DNA of 64,000 nt, from the NCBI RefSeq assembly GCF_014648895.1, contig NZ_BMRZ01000021.1, positions 62,001 to 126,000 on the forward strand, in the 5' to 3' direction. Below are positions 35,873 through 45,661 of this stretch, piece by piece. The translations under genes were made by a program, and so were the position numbers. Under the pieces are notes generated by a model. That model saw nothing but the letters and a program-made list of their open reading frames with translations. It was not told the DNA's origin and made no database searches. This stretch comes from Streptomyces tanashiensis (GTDB taxonomy: Bacteria; Actinomycetota; Actinomycetes; Streptomycetales; Streptomycetaceae). Within the stretch, counting starts at the first letter, position 1. Each line of letters opens with the position of its first letter.

Positions 35873-37884
35873 GAGCCGAGGCCGTGGCCTCGCCCGAGGC
35901 CGACACCGCGCCCCGGCCGCACTCCGGTGCCGCCGGTGCTCCCGCCGCGCCCGCTCGCGCCGGGTCCTCGTCCCGGTTCGCCGTCGCCCTGCGCGCGGCG
36001 CTCGACGAGATCGGGGCCGCCTCGGGCGATACCGTCGGCCCCGTGCCGGCCGTGACGGTCGCCGCTCTCGGTGTGCGGGACGCGTACACGGACACCGCCG
36101 ACGGGCGCGGCCCCCGGCACGACTCCGCAGCCGCCGGCCGCCCGGTCCCCGTGCACCTCTACGGGCGCCAGGTCATCGTCGGCCCGTGGCCCGCGGCGCC
36201 CGGGGCCACCGAGCGCGCGGACCGCGCCGGCTGCGCGATCTGTCTCCGTCGCCGCTGGCAGGGAGTCCGCTCCGTGCCCCTGCGGGAGGGGCTCGAGCTC
36301 GGGTCGGAGACCCGCTCCGCGGGCGACTGGCCGTACGCCGTCCCCTTCGCCGCCACCGCGGTCGCCGCCCTGGTCGCGGGGCTCGCGGAACAGGAGCCGG
36401 CGCCCGGCCCGTACCCCCGTGTCCATCTCGTCGACCTCGACACCATGACCGTGCGGAACCATCCGCTCGTGCCCGACCCGGAGTGCCCCTGCTGCGGGAC
36501 GCCCGAGGAGGACACCGCCGAGGCCGCCACGCTGACGCTGCGTCCGGCACCCAAGTACCGGCCCAGTGCCTTCCGGGTCCGCCGGATCGAGGACTACCGG
36601 CTGCCCGTGGACGCGTTCGCCAACCCCCACTGGGGCGCGATCGGCCCGTCCGTCGTCTGCGACGTCGCCTCGACCACCACCTCGGCCACCGTCGGCTGCT
36701 TCTCGTCCCGCTCCGGGGAGTACCTGCGCGAGACGTTCTGGGGCGGCCACGCAGACACCTACGCGCACAGCCAGCGCATCGGGGTCCTCGAAGGCCTTGA
36801 GCGCTACGCGGGGATGCGCGCCCGGACCCGGACGGCGCGTCTCCGGGCGTCCCTCGACGACCTCGGCCCGGTCGCCGTGGACCCGCGCGAGACCGGGCTG
36901 TACGCGGACGCGTTCCACCGCGACAACCCCCGGGTGCGGCCCTTCGCGCCGGACCGGGAGATCCCCTGGGTGTGGGGCTGGTCGCTGCGCGACGCGGCGC
37001 CGCGCGCGGTGCCGGAGATCCTGGCGTACTACCACGCCCCGGGCCTGGAGAACCGGTTCGTGCAGGAGAGCTCCAACGGGTGCGCGTCCGGCGGCAGCAA
37101 GGAGGAGGCCGTCTACTTCGGCCTGATGGAGGTCATCGAGCGGGACGCCTTCCTGCGCGCCTGGTACGGGCAGGTGCCGCTGCGTGAGATCGACCCGTCG
37201 ACCAGCGCCCGGGCGAGCACCCGGCACATGGTCGACCGGCTGGCCATGTACGGCTACCGGGCGCGTTTCTTCGACACCCGCGCCGACCTCCCGGTCCCGG
37301 TGGTCACCGCGTGCGCCGAGCGGTTCGACGGGGGCGTGGGCCGCATGTGCTTCGGCGCGGGCGCGGGACTCGACCCCGAGTCCGCCCTGGACTCGGCGCT
37401 CTGCGAGATCGCCACCGACTCCGTCAACCTCGTCGGCCGGACCCGGCGCGACGAGGCGCGGCTGCGGGCGATGGCCGCCGACTTCGACCGGGTCACCACG
37501 CTCCACGACCATCCGCTGGTCTACGGCGTCCCGGAGATGGGCCGGCACGCCGACTTCCTGCTGCGCCGGCCGGACGGCCTGCCTCCCCTCGCGGTCGCCG
37601 ACCTCGCGTGGCCGGACGCCGACGGTGCCACCGTCGGCACGGACCTGCGCGAGGACCTGCTGCGCGCCGTGGGCGCGGTGACCGCCGCCGGCTTCGACGT
37701 GGTGGTGGTCGACCAGACCCTGCCGGAACAGCGCGCGCTCGGTCTGCACACCGTCAAGGTCCTGGTGCCCGGACTCCTGCCCATCGACTTCGGCTGGTCC
37801 CGGCAGCGGGCCCGCCACATGCCCCGGATGCGCGCGGCCCTGGGCGCCGCCGGGCTCCACCCCGCACCCCATCCCTTCCCGTAG
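35869..37884 (+). CDS. YcaO cyclodehydratase 1
   Basis: 671 aa. An N-terminal region (1-215) with a paired zinc motif C122-x2-C125 and C206-x2-C209 precedes the YcaO domain, whose ATP-binding residues lie in SNGCASGGSKEEAVYFGLME and VIERDAFLRAWY. The C-terminus ends PAPHPFP, the proline-rich tail needed for cyclodehydratase catalysis. It uses ATP to convert Ser/Thr/Cys of the precursor to azolines with help from the F protein. The start overlaps the F protein stop. Confidence 0.93.
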   Translation: MRAEAVASPEADTAPRPHSGAAGAPAAPARAGSSSRFAVALRAALDEIGAASGDTVGPVPAVTVAALGVRDAYTDTADGRGPRHDSAAAGRPVPVHLYGRQVIVGPWPAAPGATERADRAGCAICLRRRWQGVRSVPLREGLELGSETRSAGDWPYAVPFAATAVAALVAGLAEQEPAPGPYPRVHLVDLDTMTVRNHPLVPDPECPCCGTPEEDTAEAATLTLRPAPKYRPSAFRVRRIEDYRLPVDAFANPHWGAIGPSVVCDVASTTTSATVGCFSSRSGEYLRETFWGGHADTYAHSQRIGVLEGLERYAGMRARTRTARLRASLDDLGPVAVDPRETGLYADAFHRDNPRVRPFAPDREIPWVWGWSLRDAAPRAVPEILAYYHAPGLENRFVQESSNGCASGGSKEEAVYFGLMEVIERDAFLRAWYGQVPLREIDPSTSARASTRHMVDRLAMYGYRARFFDTRADLPVPVVTACAERFDGGVGRMCFGAGAGLDPESALDSALCEIATDSVNLVGRTRRDEARLRAMAADFDRVTTLHDHPLVYGVPEMGRHADFLLRRPDGLPPLAVADLAWPDADGATVGTDLREDLLRAVGAVTAAGFDVVVVDQTLPEQRALGLHTVKVLVPGLLPIDFGWSRQRARHMPRMRAALGAAGLHPAPHPFP

Positions 37885-37925
37885 CGGCGCCCGTCCCGCA
37901 TACCGTCCGAAAGGAGGCCGACCCC

Positions 37926-39563
37926 ATGGGGTACGCCCATGAGTACGCCGATGCCGTCCTGCACCGCGGCCGCGTTCCGATGGAACCCGCCGACTTCGTC
38001 CCCGACTGGCCCGACGGGCCGCGCCGGGGGAAGTTCTATCCGGGCGTGGAGTCCTACACCCTGCCCGACGGGGACGACCTGGCCGACGCGCCCGCGTGGG
38101 CCGGCCTTCTCCCCCGGCCCGGCGGCGGGCCCTCGGCCGCGGATCCGGCCGGTCCGACAGGGGTGCCCGGCGGTTTCACCCTCCCCCTGCTGTCCGCGAT
38201 GCTCAAGGACTCGTACGGGCTGACCGGCCGCCGTCTCGGCATCCAGGCCAACAGCGACCTGTCCGGGCTGCCCTTCTACACCCACGCCAACTGGTCCCGC
38301 GGCACGGCGGGCGGCGGCGGTCTCTACCCGGTCGGCGTCTACTGGGCCTCGGGTCCTTCGGGCCCGCTCACGCCCGGCATCCACTACTACGACGTCCAGC
38401 GGCACGCCGTACAGCGGCTGTTGACGGGGGACGTGACGGCCCGGGTGCGCGAGGCGCTGGGGCAGGACGCCCCCGCCGAGGCCCTGGAGACCGACCAGTA
38501 CCTGATCCTCGGTGTGAAGTACTGGCAGACGGCCTTCAAGTACAACAGCTTCGGCTACCACGTGGTCTGCACGGATGTCGGGACGCTCGTGCAGACCTGG
38601 CGCATCTGGGCCGCCGCCCACGGGCTGCGGACCGCGCCCGTCCTGTGGTTCGACGAGCCCCGGCTGAACGGGCTGCTCGGCACGGTCGGCGAGGAGGAGG
38701 GTGTCTTCGCCGTCGTGCCCCTGCGCTGGGACGGCGACGGCACCGTGCCGCGTACGGCGGTGGCCGACGGCCCCGACCCGGCGGTGCGGCACCGGGATGT
38801 CGAGCGCTCCCGTACCGTCATCGCGTTCCCCACGGTGCTCGCGATGCACGCGACGACCGTGGCGGGCGCCGCCGAACGGCCCGCGCCCGGAGCGCTCGCC
38901 CCGGCGGCCGCCCGTCCCGTCCCCGCGGGCGGCACCCGGGTCCCTCTGCCCGCGCCCGCCTTCCCCGAGGTGCCGGTGCGCCGCGTCCTGCGGAGCCGGC
39001 GCAGCAGTTTCGGGCGCTTCGACGCGGCCGACCCCGTCACGCCCGGCCAGCTGTCGTCCGTACTCGCGGCCTGCGCGGCGACCTCCCTCGGCGGGGAGGC
39101 CGATCCGGACGGCACGCTCCAGCAGGTCCGTCTCTACGCCTTCGTCAACCACGTCCAGGACATCGCCCCCGGCGCGTACGTCTACGACCCCGACGCGGGT
39201 GATCTCGCGCTCGTCGTCCCCGGCCCGCAGGGAGCGTTCCTCCAGGAGAACTACTTCCTGGCCAACTACAACCTGGAGCAGGCCGGCGTCGTCCTCGTGC
39301 CGACGGTGCGGACGACGGCCGTCCTGGACGCGGTCGGGGACCGCGGCTACCGGCTCGCCGTCGGCACGGCGGGCGCCGTGGCGCAGACGTTCTATCTGGC
39401 GGCGTCCGCCCTGTCGCTCGGCGCGGGGGTGGCACTGGGCTTCGACAACGTGTCGTTCGTCGAGAGGCTCGGCCTGGAGGGCACCGCCGAGGCGCCCCTG
39501 CTGATCATGCCGCTCGGCAACGAACGACCGGGCCCCGCCGACTTCCGTCACGAGATCGCCTGA
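37926..39563 (+). CDS. SagB/ThcOx-type azoline dehydrogenase
   Basis: A 545-aa flavoprotein with two nitroreductase-like halves: residues about 75-300 (ANWSRGTAGGGGLYPVGVYW) and 355-535 (RRVLRSRRSSFGRFDAADPV, RLAVGTAGAVAQTFYLAASA, LGAGVALGFDN). SagB-type enzymes use FMN to oxidise azolines to thiazoles and (methyl)oxazoles. The ATG at 37926 is fixed by AAGGAGG. It follows YcaO 1 by 41 bases in the same operon. Confidence 0.92.
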   Translation: MGYAHEYADAVLHRGRVPMEPADFVPDWPDGPRRGKFYPGVESYTLPDGDDLADAPAWAGLLPRPGGGPSAADPAGPTGVPGGFTLPLLSAMLKDSYGLTGRRLGIQANSDLSGLPFYTHANWSRGTAGGGGLYPVGVYWASGPSGPLTPGIHYYDVQRHAVQRLLTGDVTARVREALGQDAPAEALETDQYLILGVKYWQTAFKYNSFGYHVVCTDVGTLVQTWRIWAAAHGLRTAPVLWFDEPRLNGLLGTVGEEEGVFAVVPLRWDGDGTVPRTAVADGPDPAVRHRDVERSRTVIAFPTVLAMHATTVAGAAERPAPGALAPAAARPVPAGGTRVPLPAPAFPEVPVRRVLRSRRSSFGRFDAADPVTPGQLSSVLAACAATSLGGEADPDGTLQQVRLYAFVNHVQDIAPGAYVYDPDAGDLALVVPGPQGAFLQENYFLANYNLEQAGVVLVPTVRTTAVLDAVGDRGYRLAVGTAGAVAQTFYLAASALSLGAGVALGFDNVSFVERLGLEGTAEAPLLIMPLGNERPGPADFRHEIA

Positions 39564-39574
39564 GGGGGCCCGCG

Positions 39575-42397
39575 ATGACACCGCTGACCAGTTCCGGGAC
39601 CGGCACCAGAGCCGATGCGAGCACCGGCATCCCGCTCCCCTCTTCGGTCACATGGGAGGTGGGCCGGCGCTTCCTGCTCCGCGCCGCCGGCCTGCCCGTG
39701 GAGACCGTGCACGGGCTGCGCTGCCCTCGGACCCACGCCTGGGCCGACGAGGTCCTCGCCCGCGAGGAGCGTCTCGCCCACGACGCCGCCGCCCTGAGCG
39801 AGGAGCTCCATGCCCTGGTCGAGGCGGCCGACGCCGACGGCGACGAGGCCCGGCGGGCGCTCCTCGCCCTGCGCCGCCAGATCTTCAACAACCGACTGCC
39901 CGCCGACCCCGGCGCGGCCGAGCGGCTCGTGGCCGGGCTCGACGAGCCGGCCGGCGCGCGGGTCTCCGCCTGGCTGGACGAGCGCCTCGCGTACGGCGAA
40001 CTCCTCGGCGCGGGCCCGGCCCTCCTCGCGGAGGAACTGCGCACCGCACGCGGCGAGTTGCGGACCGCGCTCTCTCGCGAGCCGCTGCGCCGGGGGCTGC
40101 TCCTGGCGTCACCGGTGCTCGACAGCCGGCTCGACGCCTACCTCGGCGACACCCGCGCCGACCCGGGCAAGCGGATGCGCAAGATCGAACGGTCGGCGCT
40201 CGCGTACCTCTACCGCACGGCGTGCAAGACCAGCCCGTTCAGCACGCTCACGCCGGTCGCGACCGGGGTCTTCGAGGCCGGGGCCGGCGAGGGCGCCGAC
40301 CTGCGCGTCGACGGGCCGGAGGCCTGGACAGGTCACGTACGGCTCAACGTGGTCGCGCTGGGGCGGCTCGCCGAGCTGATCCTGGCCGACCCCGTGCGCC
40401 GCCAGGACCTCCCCGTCGCGCTGTCCCCGGGATGGGGCCGTGACGAGGACCGGATCCGCTACGTACGGCAGTGGGTGACGAGCGGCGACGACGACGCGTC
40501 CGTCACGTTCGACTCCGTCCGCGACCGGCTGTTCTACCTCCGGGGCAGCGGCACCCTGGAGCGTCTGCTCGCGTTCCTCGACGAGCGTGCGGGGCTGCGC
40601 CACCGCGACCTGGTCGAGTGGCTCAGGACCGAGCACGGTGCCGACCCCGGCGAGTGCGAGCGGTACGCCGCCGCGCTCCTCCAGCTCGGTATCGTCCAAG
40701 TGCCGTGCCTGCGCACCGATGTGCACAGCCCCGACCCGCTGCGTTCGTTCCAGCTCGCCCTGCGCGACCTGGCGGCCCCATGGGCCGATGCGGTGGCCGG
40801 CGCCCTGGACGGCCCGACCGCATGCCTGGCCGCGTACCCCGCCGCCGGTCTCGCCGAACGGCGCGCGCTCCTGCGGACTCTCCGCGAGCAACTCCTCGAC
40901 GTCCAGCGGGATCTTGGAGCGGCGGAGCCCACGCTGCCGCGCACGCTTCTCTACGAGGACGTCAGCGCGGGCTCCGACCTGACCTGCGGAACGGGCCTTC
41001 TGACGGGTGCGACGGGGCAGGCCCTGAGGGCGGTCGAGGGCGTCCTGCCGATGTTCGACCTCACGCTGCCCCACCGCATCACGCTGCACGGCTTCTTCCT
41101 GGCCCGCTTCGGGCGCGGCGGCCGCTGCGACGACCTGCTCGGCCTCGTGCACGACTTCCACGAGGACTTCTTCGACCAGTACGTCTCCTTCGCCGCGAAG
41201 CGCACGACGTTCGACGCGAACGGGGAGTACGTCCCCGAGGAGAACTGGCTCGGCCAGCCAGCGCTGCGCGCCCTGGACGGCGCCCGGCGCCGCTTCGTCA
41301 TGGGAATGCGGGAGTCGTGGGAGTCATGGGAGCCGAACGGAACGGACGACGAACTACGGCTTCCGGCCTCTCTGCTCGCCGCCGTGTCGGCTGAACTGGA
41401 GCCGCTGGTCGGCGATTTCGTCCCGCAGAGCCATCACCTCCAGGTGGCCCTTCCCTCCCCGGACAGCGAGGCGGGCCCCCGCGTGGTCCTCAACCGCTCG
41501 TACGGCGGACTCGCCTTCCCCTTCAGCCGCTTCACCCACGCCTACGACGGGATGCCGGGGTCCGTACCGCCCGGCGGGGCCGGACTCTCGGAGCGGCTGC
41601 GCGCCGAGCTGCGCGACCACCGGCCTCGGGGGGCCGTGTTCGCCGAGCTGACCGGTGGTCCCGTCACCAGCAACCTCAATCTGCACGGCAGGCTGACGGA
41701 CTACCAGATCGTGTGCCCCGGCGAGACGTCCACGGTTCCGGAGGATGCCCGACTCGACCTGAGCGACCTGTCGTTGGAGCACGACGAGCAGACCGACCGT
41801 CTCGTGCTGCGCTCGCGCCGGCTCGGCCGTGAGGTGGTCCCGGTCTATCTCGGGTACCTCGTGCCGGTGGCCCTGCCGGAGATCCCCCGTACCCTGCTGC
41901 TGCTCTCGCCGAGCTCCATGACGCCGACCGATGTCTGGGGCGGTGTTCCCGAGGGGCCGGCCGTCGACGGTGTCACGCGCAGGCCGCGGGTGGTCCACGG
42001 CGACATCGTGCTGAGCCGTCGCAGCTGGACGGCCGACGCCGCCGTGCTGCCGGTCCGCCGCCCCGGCACGGACGAGGCGTCGTGGTACCTGGAGTGGCGG
42101 CGCTGGCAGCACCGGCACGGCCTGCCCGACCAGGTCTTCGCCACGGTGCTGCGCGAGGGCCGCAGGGCTCTGGGCGCCAAGCCCGTGTACGTGGACTTCG
42201 CGAGTCCGCTGTCGCTGACCTCGTTCGACGCCCTGGTGGACCGGGAGCCGGGCACCGGGGTGGCGCTGCGCGAGATGCTCCCGGCCGAGGACGCGCTGCA
42301 CCTGACCTCTCCCCAGGGCCGGCACGTGGCCGAACTGGCCGTGGAGACCTTCACTTCCCGCCACCGCACCGAGGACGGCCCGACATGCCCGAACTGA
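39575..42397 (+). CDS. Lantibiotic-type dehydratase, glutamylation subunit (split LanB N-part)
   Basis: 940 aa of the LanB N-terminal family. Typical motifs: RKIERSALAYLYRTACKTSPF, a helical central part with LPHRITLHGFFLARFG, and LNRSYGGLAFPFSRFTHAYD, LTGGPVTSNLNLHGRLTDYQ near the end. This domain transfers glutamate from glutamyl-tRNA to Ser/Thr side chains before elimination to Dha/Dhb. The SpaB_C eliminase is a separate downstream gene, the split arrangement seen in thiopeptide and goadsporin clusters. Its stop overlaps the next gene by 13 bases. Confidence 0.93.
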   Translation: MTPLTSSGTGTRADASTGIPLPSSVTWEVGRRFLLRAAGLPVETVHGLRCPRTHAWADEVLAREERLAHDAAALSEELHALVEAADADGDEARRALLALRRQIFNNRLPADPGAAERLVAGLDEPAGARVSAWLDERLAYGELLGAGPALLAEELRTARGELRTALSREPLRRGLLLASPVLDSRLDAYLGDTRADPGKRMRKIERSALAYLYRTACKTSPFSTLTPVATGVFEAGAGEGADLRVDGPEAWTGHVRLNVVALGRLAELILADPVRRQDLPVALSPGWGRDEDRIRYVRQWVTSGDDDASVTFDSVRDRLFYLRGSGTLERLLAFLDERAGLRHRDLVEWLRTEHGADPGECERYAAALLQLGIVQVPCLRTDVHSPDPLRSFQLALRDLAAPWADAVAGALDGPTACLAAYPAAGLAERRALLRTLREQLLDVQRDLGAAEPTLPRTLLYEDVSAGSDLTCGTGLLTGATGQALRAVEGVLPMFDLTLPHRITLHGFFLARFGRGGRCDDLLGLVHDFHEDFFDQYVSFAAKRTTFDANGEYVPEENWLGQPALRALDGARRRFVMGMRESWESWEPNGTDDELRLPASLLAAVSAELEPLVGDFVPQSHHLQVALPSPDSEAGPRVVLNRSYGGLAFPFSRFTHAYDGMPGSVPPGGAGLSERLRAELRDHRPRGAVFAELTGGPVTSNLNLHGRLTDYQIVCPGETSTVPEDARLDLSDLSLEHDEQTDRLVLRSRRLGREVVPVYLGYLVPVALPEIPRTLLLLSPSSMTPTDVWGGVPEGPAVDGVTRRPRVVHGDIVLSRRSWTADAAVLPVRRPGTDEASWYLEWRRWQHRHGLPDQVFATVLREGRRALGAKPVYVDFASPLSLTSFDALVDREPGTGVALREMLPAEDALHLTSPQGRHVAELAVETFTSRHRTEDGPTCPN

Positions 42398-43545
42398 TCT
42401 CCCCGCACCCCGTCCCCGCGCCCCACGTCGCGCCCGGCCCGGGCGCTCCCGGTCTCCCGGCCCAGGAACCGGGAGCGTGGATCGCCCTGCACGTCTTCTA
42501 CGCCGCCAGCCCGCGGCCGATGCTGGTGGACTGCGTCCGGCCGCTCGTCGCCCGGCTCGCCGAGGAGGGGCTGCTCGCGGGTCACTTCTTCATCAACTAC
42601 TGGCTGGAGGGCCCGCATGTGCGGCTCCGCCTGCGCCCCGCGAGCCCGGCCGCGGCTCCCGAGGTGAGACGCCGGGCCGAGGAGGCGCTCACCGCCTTCC
42701 TCAGGAGCCGTCCCGCGCTGTACGAGGTCGACTCCGGCTTCCTCAAGGACTTCTACAACGCGCTGTTCGACATTGAGTTCCCCGGGGAGGACCGGGGGCG
42801 GTACATGGGCGACGACGGCCGGATGAGGCTGCGACCGAACAACAGCTTCAGCGAGGAGCCGTACGCCCCCGAGTACGCCAAGTACGGCGGCCCGGCCGGT
42901 GTCGAGCTCGCCGAGTGGCACTTCCGCCACTCCAGCGAGCTGGTCGTCGACGCCTTCCGCACCATGAACCTCCACCTCCGCACCGTGCTCCTCGGCACGT
43001 CCGCGCAGCTGATGATGGTGATGGCGAGCTGCTTCCTGCCGGAGGAGGACCGGCTCGCCGACTACCTGGACGGCTACTACGAGTTCTGGCACCGGGCCTT
43101 TCCCGGGACCGGGTTCATCGGCTCGAAGGAGTACGAGCGGAACTACGCCGAGATGGCGCCCGCCCTGGGCCGCCGGTTCGCCGCCGTCCGGGCCGCGATC
43201 GCGAGCGGCGAGCTGGAGCGGCTCCCCTCCTTCCTGCGGGGCTGGGCCGAGCACTGCCTGGAACTGAGGAATCGTATCGAGGAGTTGACGGGGCGGGGCG
43301 AGCTCCTGTTCCCGCTCCGGGAGGGGCCCGCCCGTGAGGACACCGGGCAGATCCGCGCGGAACCGGCGGACGCCGTCCCCACAGCGCCGCTGACCCATCT
43401 GCCGTCGGTCCTCCCCCGGCTCCTCTCCCCGTACATGCACATGACCAACAACCGGCTGCATGTGACGATCCGCGACGAGGCCTACCTCTCCTTCGTCCTC
43501 GGCCAGGTCCTCAGAGACCCGCACGTCGCGGCGGCGGACGCATGA
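42385..43545 (+). CDS. SpaB_C-type glutamate eliminase (split LanB C-part)
   Basis: A 386-aa protein of the thiopeptide-type bacteriocin biosynthesis (SpaB_C) family. Residues matching the NisB eliminase active site are present: Arg80 and Arg82 in GPHVRLRLRP and His352 with Arg357 in MHMTNNRLHV. It should remove glutamate from the glutamylated precursor, giving Dha/Dhb. A [4+2] pyridine synthase would be a second gene of this family and normally lacks these residues; none is present. The ATG at 42385 lies inside the end of the glutamylation gene. Confidence 0.9.
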   Translation: MPELISPHPVPAPHVAPGPGAPGLPAQEPGAWIALHVFYAASPRPMLVDCVRPLVARLAEEGLLAGHFFINYWLEGPHVRLRLRPASPAAAPEVRRRAEEALTAFLRSRPALYEVDSGFLKDFYNALFDIEFPGEDRGRYMGDDGRMRLRPNNSFSEEPYAPEYAKYGGPAGVELAEWHFRHSSELVVDAFRTMNLHLRTVLLGTSAQLMMVMASCFLPEEDRLADYLDGYYEFWHRAFPGTGFIGSKEYERNYAEMAPALGRRFAAVRAAIASGELERLPSFLRGWAEHCLELRNRIEELTGRGELLFPLREGPAREDTGQIRAEPADAVPTAPLTHLPSVLPRLLSPYMHMTNNRLHVTIRDEAYLSFVLGQVLRDPHVAAADA

Positions 43546-44648
43546 CCGCCGCCGCAGCGCGGGCCTATCGCCCCACCCTCCGGCCGGGAGTGCTCCTCAG
43601 CCCGCCTCTGCTGCGCGGTCCCCGGACCGTGCACCTCGTCAAACACCCCGTGACCGGGGCCGCGTTCGAGGTGGGGATCAAGGAGCACTTCCTCATATCG
43701 CGCCTCGACGGCACGCGGAACCTGGAAGACCTCGCACCCGTGTACGCGGAACAGTTCGGCCGCCGGCTCGGCGAGGAGCACTGGAACCGGCTCCTCGGCC
43801 TCCTCGGGACCCGGGGCCTCCTCGACGGCGCGCCCGATCCGGCCGCCCCGACCCCCGCCCCTCAACGCCCCAACTCCCTCTGGCGCGGGACCCGTCCGAT
43901 GGTCGCGGACGCCGACGCGACCACCGCCCGACTCCACCGCCTCCTGCGTCCCCTCCTCCACCCGGCCATCCAACTCCCGCTCCTGGCATCCGTCTTACTC
44001 CTCATCGGCGCGCTGGCATGGCGGACGGGTGCGCTGCTCGACGGCACCGCCGAACTGGTCCGGCAGCCGTTCGCGCTGATGGGCGTCGCACTGTTCCTCT
44101 GGGCGAGCATCACGCTCCACGAGCTGGCGCACGGCGTCGCCGCTCAGCACTACGGGGGGCACGTCGCCGAAATCGGCCTCCGCTGGCGCTTCCCCGCCGC
44201 CCTCCTCTACTGCACGGTGGACAACTACCTCTTTCTGCCGGGTCGGAGGGCCAAGCTGGTCATCGCCGGAGCCGGCGCCTACCTCAACATGCTGCTCCTG
44301 CTGCCCTTCGGCATCTGGTGGTTCCTGCTTCCCGCCGAGGCGCCGGAGCGTCCCCCGCTCGCCGGACTCCTGGTGCTCGGCACGATCCAGGCGCTGAGCA
44401 ATCTCGTACCGCTGCCACCGCTCGACGGGTACCGGATGCTCGGACACGCCCTCGGAGCCGATCACCTCGCCCCCGAGACCCGTGCCTATCTGGCGTTGCG
44501 CCGCCGCGGCGCAGAAGGGGCCGAGGCCCTGGCCGGCTACTCGGCGCGAGCCCGGCGGATCTACACGGCGTACGCGCTCGGCTCCACCGCCGTGGTCCTG
44601 CTCTCCGCGGCGGCCACGATCACGTTCGTGCTCCACCTGCTCGGCTGA
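43542..44648 (+). CDS. PqqD-like/M50 membrane metalloprotease-family protein
   Basis: 368 aa. Residues 25-97 resemble a PqqD-type peptide-recognition fold (HPVTGAAFEVGIKEHFLISR, LDGTRNLEDLAPVY). A membrane part with about five or six helices carries the zinc motif HELAHG (His193-Glu194-His197) and the second ligand region PLPPLDGYRM (Asp295), as in site-2 proteases. It could cut the leader, release the product at the membrane, or give self-protection. The ATG overlaps the upstream stop, so it belongs to the operon. Confidence 0.85.
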   Translation: MTAAAARAYRPTLRPGVLLSPPLLRGPRTVHLVKHPVTGAAFEVGIKEHFLISRLDGTRNLEDLAPVYAEQFGRRLGEEHWNRLLGLLGTRGLLDGAPDPAAPTPAPQRPNSLWRGTRPMVADADATTARLHRLLRPLLHPAIQLPLLASVLLLIGALAWRTGALLDGTAELVRQPFALMGVALFLWASITLHELAHGVAAQHYGGHVAEIGLRWRFPAALLYCTVDNYLFLPGRRAKLVIAGAGAYLNMLLLLPFGIWWFLLPAEAPERPPLAGLLVLGTIQALSNLVPLPPLDGYRMLGHALGADHLAPETRAYLALRRRGAEGAEALAGYSARARRIYTAYALGSTAVVLLSAAATITFVLHLLG

Positions 44649-44669
44649 CCCGAAGGAACCACGCACCAC

Positions 44670-45659
44670 ATGAGTGAGGTACAGGCCATGTCAACCACAT
44701 CCGCCGCGGACGGCTCGCCGACCGCCGCCGTCCAGGTCCGGGGAGTCTCCAAGCGGTACGGGGACCGCCAGGCCGTGGACGACGTCTCCCTGGAGATCCA
44801 CCGGGGCGAGTTCTTCGGTCTCCTCGGCCCCAACGGTGCGGGCAAGTCCACCCTGATCGAGATCATGGAGGGACTGCGCCGGGCCGACACGGGCACGGTC
44901 GCGGTCCTCGGTCAGTCGCCCTGGCCCCGCAACACCGCGCTGCTCCCCCGGCTCGGCGTGCAGACCCAGAGCTCTGCGTTCTTCGTACGGCAGACCGCCC
45001 ACGAGCATCTGCGGACCGTCGCCGCGCTCTACGGCGCGCCCCGCAGCGCCGTCGACGCCACCCTCGAGTCCGTGGGTCTCACCGAGCAGCGGGGCGTCCA
45101 GGTCGAGAACCTCTCGGGTGGTCAGCGGCAGCGGCTGGCGATCGCCTCCGCGCTCGTCCACGGTCCCGAGCTGATCTTCCTCGACGAGCCGACCGCCGCC
45201 CTCGACCCGCAGGCGCGGCGCGCCCTGTGGGAGGTGCTCCGGGGGCTGAAGGCGGAGGGGCGCACCATCGTGCACACCACCCACCACCTCGACGAGGCGG
45301 AGGCGCTCTGCGACCGGATCGCCATCCTGGTGGACGGCCGGATCGCCGTGACCGACTCCCCGCACAACCTGGTCGGCGCCTCGCGGGCCCCGAGCCGTCT
45401 TCTGCTTCCCCTGGGCCTCCTCGACGAAGGACGGGCCGCGGCGATCGAGGGCGTCGAACGGGTCAGCGTCGAGGGCGGCTCGCTCGTCCTGGAGACCCAC
45501 GCGTCCGGCCGTGTCCTCTCCGCCGTGGACAAACTGGTCGGTCTCGACGGCGTCCAGACCCGCTCCGCCAGCCTCGAGGACGTCTACCTCGACCTGACCG
45601 CCCGCCTCGCCGGCACCGGACGGTCCGCCCACCCGCACGCCGAGACCACGGAGGCCTGA
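44670..45659 (+). CDS. ABC transporter ATP-binding protein
   Basis: 329 aa (or 322 from the ATG at 44691). Walker A GPNGAGKST, signature LSGGQRQRLAIA, Walker B ELIFLDEPTAALDP and the H-loop THHLDEAE are all present, of the DrrA/NodI-like drug-export group. With the permease that follows 2 bases later it forms a complete exporter, most likely for the mature peptide and for self-resistance. Confidence 0.95.
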   Translation: MSEVQAMSTTSAADGSPTAAVQVRGVSKRYGDRQAVDDVSLEIHRGEFFGLLGPNGAGKSTLIEIMEGLRRADTGTVAVLGQSPWPRNTALLPRLGVQTQSSAFFVRQTAHEHLRTVAALYGAPRSAVDATLESVGLTEQRGVQVENLSGGQRQRLAIASALVHGPELIFLDEPTAALDPQARRALWEVLRGLKAEGRTIVHTTHHLDEAEALCDRIAILVDGRIAVTDSPHNLVGASRAPSRLLLPLGLLDEGRAAAIEGVERVSVEGGSLVLETHASGRVLSAVDKLVGLDGVQTRSASLEDVYLDLTARLAGTGRSAHPHAETTEA

Positions 45660-45661
45660 CC

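Noticed and set aside
33164..37872. Long minus-strand frames opposite the F protein and YcaO 1
   Set aside because: They mirror real, domain-bearing genes on the plus strand and show no recognisable protein features.
39575..43545. Classification of the cluster as a classic thiopeptide
   Set aside because: The precursor leader suggests it, but the second SpaB_C protein needed for pyridine formation is absent, while a SagB dehydrogenase and two YcaO proteins point to a linear azole peptide.
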